From positions 186,001 through 250,000 of the forward strand of contig NZ_QAYC01000001.1 in assembly GCF_003053725.1 (NCBI RefSeq): 64,000 nt of DNA, in the 5' to 3' direction. Under the pieces are notes generated by a model. It had not been told where the DNA came from. It saw nothing but the letters and a program-made list of their open reading frames with translations, and searched no databases. Shown here in pieces: positions 58,915-64,000 of this stretch (position 1 is the first letter of the stretch; every line of letters starts with the position of its first letter). The position numbers were made by a program, and so were the translations under genes. Source of the DNA: Rhodovulum kholense (GTDB lineage Bacteria > Pseudomonadota > Alphaproteobacteria > Rhodobacterales > Rhodobacteraceae).

Positions 58915-60753
58915 ATGCCCGCATACCGTTCCCGTACCAGCACCCATGGCCGTAACATGGCCGGCGCCCGCGGCCTCTGGCGCGCGACCGGCGTCAAGGA
59001 CGGCGATTTCGGCAAGCCGATCGTCGCCATCGTGAACTCCTTCACCCAGTTCGTGCCGGGTCACGTGCACCTCAAGGATCTGGGCCAGATGGTGGCCCGC
59101 GAGGTCGAGGCGGCGGGCGGCATCGCCAAGGAATTCGACACCATCGCCGTCGATGACGGGATCGCGATGGGCCATGACGGGATGCTGTATTCGCTGCCCT
59201 CGCGCGAACTGATCGCGGATTCGGTCGAATACATGGTCAATGCGCATTGCGCCGATGCGATGATCTGCATCTCGAATTGCGACAAGATCACCCCCGGCAT
59301 GCTGATGGCGGCGCTGCGGCTGAACATTCCCGCGATCTTCGTCTCGGGCGGGCCGATGGAGGCGGGCAAGGTCACGCTGGGCGACGGGCGCGAGGTGTCG
59401 CTCGACCTGATCGACGCCATGGTCGCGGCCGCCGACGACAAGGTGTCGGACGAGGATCTGGCCAAGATCGAGGCCGCCGCCTGTCCGACCTGCGGGTCCT
59501 GTTCGGGCATGTTCACCGCGAACTCGATGAACTGCCTGACCGAGGCGCTGGGGCTGTCGCTGCCGGGCAACGGCTCGACGCTGGCGACGCATGCCTTCCG
59601 CAAGGAGCTGTTCCTCGAGGCCGGGCGCCGCGCGGTCGAGATGTGCCGCCGCTACTATGAACAGGACGATGCCAGCGTGCTGCCGCGCTCGATCGCGACG
59701 AAGGCCGCGTTCGAGAACGCCATGGCGCTCGATATCGCGATGGGCGGGTCGACCAACACGGTGCTGCATATCCTCGCTGCCGCGCAGGAGGCCGAGGTCG
59801 ATTTCACCATGGACGACATCGACGCGCTGTCGCGCAAGGTGCCCTGCCTGTGCAAGGTCGCGCCCAACGCCGCCAATGTCCATGTCGAGGACGTGCACCG
59901 CGCGGGCGGGATCATGGCGATCCTGGGCGAGCTGGACCGGGGCGGGCTGATCGACCGCAACTGCGCCACGGTGCATGAACCGACGCTGGGCGCGGCCATC
60001 GACAAATGGGATATCGGCCGGTCGAACGATCCCGAGGCGCGCGAACTGTTCCTCGCGGCCCCCGGCGGCGTGCCCTCGCAAGAGGCGTTCAGCCAGTCCT
60101 CGACCTGGCCCTCGCTCGACACCGACCGCAAGGCCGGGGTGATCCGCTCGGTCGAGACGCCGTTCTCGAAGGATGGCGGGCTTGCGGTCCTGAAGGGCAA
60201 TATCGCGCTCGACGGCTGCATCGTGAAGACGGCGGGCGTCGACGAGTCGATCCTGGTCTTCTCGGGGCCCGCGAAGGTCTATGAAAGCCAGGACGCCGCT
60301 GTGTCGGGCATCCTGACCGGCAAGGTCGAGGCGGGCGATGTGGTGGTGATCCGTTATGAGGGGCCGAAGGGCGGGCCGGGCATGCAGGAGATGCTCTATC
60401 CGACCTCCTATCTGAAATCGAAGGGGCTCGGCAAAGCCTGCGCGCTGATCACCGACGGGCGGTTCTCGGGCGGCACCTCGGGGCTGTCGATCGGGCATGC
60501 CTCGCCCGAGGCCGCCTCGGGCGGCACCATCGGTCTGGTGCAGGATGGCGATCTGATCGAGATCGACATCCCGAACCGCACGATCAACCTCGCCGTCTCC
60601 GAGGACGAACTGGCCGCGCGCCGCGCCGCGCAGGAGGCGAAGGGCTGGAAACCGGCCGAGCCGCGCAAGCGTCACGTTTCGCAGGCGCTGAGGGCCTATG
60701 CCCATTTCGCGGCCTCGGCCGACAAGGGCGCGGTCCGGATCGTTCCGGAATAA
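58915..60753 (+). CDS. ilvD: Dihydroxy-acid dehydratase
   Basis: A 612-residue Fe-S dehydratase for the third step of valine, leucine and isoleucine synthesis. Cluster-binding cysteines lie in [12 protein letters not shown] and [16 protein letters not shown]; the C-terminal [23 protein letters not shown] is the IlvD/Edd signature. Length is typical of the long E. coli-like form. Confidence 0.98.
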   Translation: MPAYRSRTSTHGRNMAGARGLWRATGVKDGDFGKPIVAIVNSFTQFVPGHVHLKDLGQMVAREVEAAGGIAKEFDTIAVDDGIAMGHDGMLYSLPSRELIADSVEYMVNAHCADAMICISNCDKITPGMLMAALRLNIPAIFVSGGPMEAGKVTLGDGREVSLDLIDAMVAAADDKVSDEDLAKIEAAACPTCGSCSGMFTANSMNCLTEALGLSLPGNGSTLATHAFRKELFLEAGRRAVEMCRRYYEQDDASVLPRSIATKAAFENAMALDIAMGGSTNTVLHILAAAQEAEVDFTMDDIDALSRKVPCLCKVAPNAANVHVEDVHRAGGIMAILGELDRGGLIDRNCATVHEPTLGAAIDKWDIGRSNDPEARELFLAAPGGVPSQEAFSQSSTWPSLDTDRKAGVIRSVETPFSKDGGLAVLKGNIALDGCIVKTAGVDESILVFSGPAKVYESQDAAVSGILTGKVEAGDVVVIRYEGPKGGPGMQEMLYPTSYLKSKGLGKACALITDGRFSGGTSGLSIGHASPEAASGGTIGLVQDGDLIEIDIPNRTINLAVSEDELAARRAAQEAKGWKPAEPRKRHVSQALRAYAHFAASADKGAVRIVPE

Positions 60754-60858
60754 TCGGCCGAGCACGGGTCTGACGGGCGCGACGCCGCGCCCCGTTTTCC
60801 CGGGCGGGTGCAGGGCCTTAGGCTCTGCCCCGAAGACCGCTGCCAAGGAGACAGGACC

Positions 60859-61854
60859 ATGACCGATACCACGCTGTCGCCCCGGCCCCGGCGGGTCTTT
60901 CTGCTGGGCGCGACCGGCACCATCGGCCGCTCCACCGCCCAGGCGCTGGTGGCCCGGGGGCATGAGGTGGTCTGTTTCGTGCGGCCGCGCGCCGGAGAGG
61001 ACCCGGGGCGCGGGCTGCCCGCCGGGGTGACCGTCCGCACCGGCGATGTCACCGATCCCGCCTCGCTGGCCCGCGACGGGTTCCGCGGCGAGCGGTTCGA
61101 AGCGCTGGTCTCCTGCCTTGCCTCGCGCACCGGCACGCCGCGCGATGCCTGGGCCATCGACCACAAGGCGCAGTCCGATGCGCTGACGGCGGCCCGCGCC
61201 GCCGGGGTGAGCCAGGCGGTGCTTCTGTCCGCGATCTGCGTGCAGAAGCCGACCCTTGCCTTCCAGCAGGCCAAGCTGGCCTTCGAGGCCGAGCTCAGGA
61301 CCTCGGGCCTGACATGGTCCATCGTGCGCCCCACGGCCTTCTTCAAGTCGCTCTCGGGGCAGGTCGAGCGGGTCAAGGCCGGCAAGCCCTTCCTTGTCTT
61401 CGGCGACGGGCGCCTGACCGCCTGCAAGCCGATCAGCGATGCCGATCTGGGGGGCTTCATCGCCGAGTGCCTCGACGATCCGGCCCTGCAGAACCGGGTG
61501 CTGCCCATCGGCGGCCCGGGGCCTGCGATCACGCCCCGCGATCAGGGCGAGGAGCTCTTCCGCCTGCTGGGGCGCGAGCCGAAATTCCGCGAGGTGCCGG
61601 TGGCGATGATGGACGCGATCATCGCCATTCTCTCGGCACTGGGCCGGGTCGTGCCCCGGTTCCGCGACAAGGCCGAATTCGCGCGGATCGGGCGCTATTA
61701 CGGGACCGAGTCAATGCTGGTCCTGAACCCCGAGACGGGTCTTTACGACGCCGAGGCCACGCCCGAATACGGATCGGACCGGCTTTACGACTATTACGCG
61801 CGGCTTGTGAGCGGCGAGGACCGCGCCGATCTGGGCGAACACGCGGCGTTCTGA
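60859..61854 (+). CDS. bciA: Divinyl (proto)chlorophyllide a 8-vinyl reductase, BciA type
   Basis: A 331-residue short-chain-reductase-like enzyme that reduces the C8 vinyl group during bacteriochlorophyll synthesis, using NADPH. The nucleotide motif RVFLLGATGTIGRSTAQAL is at about 10-30; family features are AVLLSAICVQKPTLAFQQAK, WSIVRPTAFFKSLSGQVERV and the C-terminal EYGSDRLYDYYARLV. AAGGAG lies 9 bases before the ATG. It sits between ilvD and trkH, apart from any photosynthesis cluster in this window. It is the best evidence that the organism is phototrophic. Confidence 0.9.
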   Translation: MTDTTLSPRPRRVFLLGATGTIGRSTAQALVARGHEVVCFVRPRAGEDPGRGLPAGVTVRTGDVTDPASLARDGFRGERFEALVSCLASRTGTPRDAWAIDHKAQSDALTAARAAGVSQAVLLSAICVQKPTLAFQQAKLAFEAELRTSGLTWSIVRPTAFFKSLSGQVERVKAGKPFLVFGDGRLTACKPISDADLGGFIAECLDDPALQNRVLPIGGPGPAITPRDQGEELFRLLGREPKFREVPVAMMDAIIAILSALGRVVPRFRDKAEFARIGRYYGTESMLVLNPETGLYDAEATPEYGSDRLYDYYARLVSGEDRADLGEHAAF

Positions 61855-61864
61855 GCCGCGCGCC

Positions 61865-63283
61865 TCAGGCCAGCGAACGCCAGAAGCGCGGCGTCAGCAG
61901 AACCAGAACGGTCAGCATCTCGAGCCGCCCCAGATACATGCCGATGGCCAGGATCGTCTTGGCCTTGTCCGACAGCGGCTGGAAGGTGCCGGCAGGCCCG
62001 ATGATGTCGCCGACGCCCGGGCCCACATTCGCCAGCGCCGTGATCGCGCCGCTCAGCGCCGTTTCGCCGTCGAGCCCGACAAGGGTCAGAAGGCTCGCGA
62101 TCACCGCAAAGCTCAGGGCGTACATGGAAAAGAAGCCGATCACGCTCGACACGATGTCCTCGTCGATCACCCGGCCCTCATAACGGATGCGATAGACCCC
62201 GTGCGGATAGCGCACCGACCGGATGCCCTCGCGCACCAGCCGGTACATGATCACCCAGCGCATCGCCTTGGCCCCGCCCGCGGTCGAGCCGGTACAGCCG
62301 CCGACCGCCGTCAGGATCACGAAGGCTGACACCGCGACCGGGCCCCATGTGGTGTAATCGGTCGTCGCATAGCCCGTGGTCGAGACCACCGAGACCACGT
62401 TGAAGGCCACCAGCCGCAGCGCCGCGAGGAAGGGCATGTCCGAGGTCAGGCCCAGCCACAGCGACAGCGGCAGGATCACCGCAGCCAGCGTCTTGAGCAT
62501 CGCGCCGACCTGCTCGCTGCGGAATTTCCCGTGATAGACGCTGCGGATGTACCACGAGAAGGGCACCGAGCCGAGCACCATGAACAGCGTGCAGGTCCAT
62601 TGCAGGAACGGGTTGGCGAAGAACCCGAAGGACGCGTCATGGGTCGAATAGCCCCCGGTCGAGAGCGTGGTCATGGCATGGGTCACGGCATCGAAGAGGC
62701 TCATCCCCCCGGCGCGGTAAAGAATGCCGCAAAGCGTCATCAGCGAGAGATAGACCAAGAGCGTCGCCGCCGCGAACTGGGTCGCGTTGCGCAGCTCTTT
62801 CTCGCTCTTGTCGGAACTTTCGGTGCGGAAAAGCTGCATGCCTCCGACCTTCAGCACCGGCAAAAGCGCGATCCCGGTGCCGATGAAGCCGACGCCCCCC
62901 AGCGCCTGCAACAGCGCGCGCCACATCAGGATGCCCTTCGGCGTGCTGTCGAGCCCGGTCATCACCGTCGAGCCGGTGGTGGTGATCCCCGACATGGCCT
63001 CGAAGAAGGCATCCGCCGCCGAAAGCTTCCACAGATAAAGCGGCACGGCCCCGCCGATGGCCGCGACCAGCCAGACCGAGGCCGTCAGCATGAAGGCATG
63101 GGGCAGGCGCAGCGCCTCGAAGGAGGATCGCGAGGCAACCGCGATCAGGGTGCCGGTCAGCCCCAGCTGAAAGGTCGCCTCGGCGAAGACGCCCCGCGTT
63201 TCGGGATACAAAAGGGCCACGGTTGCCGACATCAGAGCCAGCAGCCCAAGCACAAGCCCGTTGGCAAAGAAGACGACGTTCAA
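61865..63283 (-). CDS. trkH: TrkH family potassium uptake protein
   Basis: A 472-residue K+ transporter membrane subunit made of four M1-P-M2 units. Selectivity-filter segments are seen in order: GITTTGSTVMTGL, TLSTGGYSTHD, VSTTGYATTDY and LANVGPGVG. It works with a cytosolic TrkA not encoded here. The start is taken as TTG 63283 (MNVVFFANGLVLG) with AAGGGAA about 9 bases upstream; the first ATG lies too far inside the first helix. Confidence 0.95.
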   Translation of the reverse strand: MNVVFFANGLVLGLLALMSATVALLYPETRGVFAEATFQLGLTGTLIAVASRSSFEALRLPHAFMLTASVWLVAAIGGAVPLYLWKLSAADAFFEAMSGITTTGSTVMTGLDSTPKGILMWRALLQALGGVGFIGTGIALLPVLKVGGMQLFRTESSDKSEKELRNATQFAAATLLVYLSLMTLCGILYRAGGMSLFDAVTHAMTTLSTGGYSTHDASFGFFANPFLQWTCTLFMVLGSVPFSWYIRSVYHGKFRSEQVGAMLKTLAAVILPLSLWLGLTSDMPFLAALRLVAFNVVSVVSTTGYATTDYTTWGPVAVSAFVILTAVGGCTGSTAGGAKAMRWVIMYRLVREGIRSVRYPHGVYRIRYEGRVIDEDIVSSVIGFFSMYALSFAVIASLLTLVGLDGETALSGAITALANVGPGVGDIIGPAGTFQPLSDKAKTILAIGMYLGRLEMLTVLVLLTPRFWRSLA

Positions 63284-63694
63284 ACCGGATTCCCTTTGCG
63301 CGACATTGCCATCCCGGGCGGGGGATTTCCAGATGCCCGAAACCGGCTCTTGCGGGCCGATCCCGGAGGCGGGGCTGCGGAAATACCGGCTTCCCCAAGG
63401 GCAGGCAGCGGTGTAATCTCGTGCCCGGACTATTCAGACAATCCGTTTTCAACGTCGGCCGCGGGCGCCGGGCCAGAGGGGTTCGGGCGGTCGCTTCGGG
63501 CACACGGGACGGAAGGGTCGTCGCGGTCCGCTGTCCGGTCGCTCTTGCGGGGCGAGAGGGCAGGCGGGCGCGCACGGGAAGGCCCTTTTCGAACCGGGCC
63601 GCCAGGGGGGCGCATTTCAGCTTCGCCGGTTCCCGGGGACGCCGTCGCGGCATGCGGGCGGCCGCTTCGGCCCGGTTCTCAGGGAGAAGACATC
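63284..63694. other. Intergenic region between trkH and the cytochrome gene
   Basis: A 411-base divergent, mostly GC-rich spacer with one AT-richer patch (63410-63450) that may be promoter sequence. No gene with convincing codon use, RNA or repeat is seen. Confidence 0.5.
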
Positions 63695-64000
63695 GTGAAA
63701 GTCATACCATTGCTGCTGGCGCTTGGCGCCGGCCTTTCGGCCTCGTGTGTTCATGCGACCGGCGCGGCCGCGCCTGCGGATGCGGCGACGATCGAGCGCG
63801 GCGCCTATCTGGCGCGGATCATGGATTGCGCGGGCTGCCACATGCCGCGCGGCGCCGACGGTGTGCTGGCCTTTTCCGCCGGGCTCTCGGGCGGCACGGT
63901 CGGGTTCGAGATGCCGGGGCTTGGCATCTTCTGGCCGCCGAACCTGACCCCGGACGCGACCGGGCTTGGCGACTGGAGCGCCGATCAGATCCTGACCGCG
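63695..64000 (+). CDS. c-type cytochrome, N-terminal part (cut by window end)
   Basis: The first 102 residues of an exported cytochrome c. A signal peptide (VKVIPLLLALGAGLSASCVHA) is followed by RGAYLARIMDCAGCHMPRG, which holds the heme-binding CAGCH. FEMPGLGIFWPPNLTPDATGLGDWSADQI matches the gluconate-dehydrogenase/sulfite-type cytochrome group of electron-transfer subunits. The start is GTG 63695, with AGGGAG about 8 bases upstream. A lipoprotein-like Cys18 is also present. The partner enzyme is outside the window. Confidence 0.85.
   Translation, partial: MKVIPLLLALGAGLSASCVHATGAAAPADAATIERGAYLARIMDCAGCHMPRGADGVLAFSAGLSGGTVGFEMPGLGIFWPPNLTPDATGLGDWSADQILTA

Overview
The window is about 64 kb of a GC-rich alphaproteobacterial chromosome, most likely from a purple non-sulfur member of the Rhodobacteraceae/Paracoccaceae (Rhodobacter/Rhodovulum-like). 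The evidence is the CtrA-SciP cell-cycle pair, the DUF6477, DUF6456, DUF1153 and Usg family proteins, a DctPQM TRAP operon, VPLPA-type C-terminal sorting, and a BciA-type 8-vinyl reductase of bacteriochlorophyll synthesis. The assignment rests on gene content and order read by eye, not on a database search. No rRNA genes or CRISPR arrays were seen; there is one tRNA.

Layout. 1-6 kb: end of an MttB-family methyltransferase, a DUF6456 helix-turn-helix regulator behind a DnaA-box/CtrA-box-like promoter, spermidine genes speE and speD split by an ArsR-like regulator and a DUF1127 gene, and an exported choice-of-anchor A protein. 6-7 kb: rplM-rpsI. 7-15 kb: a GST and an oligopeptide-type ABC operon with an AraC regulator. 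15-29 kb: miaA diverging from a long run pyrH-frr-uppS-cdsA-dxr-rseP-bamA-skp-fabZ-lpxA-lpxI-lpxB, which links nucleotide supply, translation recycling, isoprenoid and phospholipid precursors, outer-membrane protein assembly and lipid A. 29-38 kb: mnmA, sciP, ctrA, ligA, recG, fpr and a Crp/Fnr regulator. 38-42 kb: dctPQM. 42-50 kb: an Fe-S scaffold gene, hisI, gluQ, trmFO, gyrA, usg, dsbB and yqaA.

50.5-54.1 kb is the accessory part. Immediately 3' of a tRNA-Leu(CAA) lies a decayed integrative element: a broken tyrosine integrase, a broken phage late gene, a lysozyme missing its active-site segment, an intact small gene of unknown function, and a decayed toxin-immunity pair that I recognise as PoNe (DNase effector domain) and PoNi (DUF1910/DUF1911). 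Its base composition is visibly less GC-rich than the flanks. It abuts a two-component system whose sensor carries two periplasmic solute-binding domains and whose gene overlaps that of its receiver partner.

57-64 kb: an orphan modD behind a sigma-54-like promoter and a molybdenum-box-like element, a VOC protein, ilvD, bciA, trkH, and the start of a c-type cytochrome cut by the window edge.
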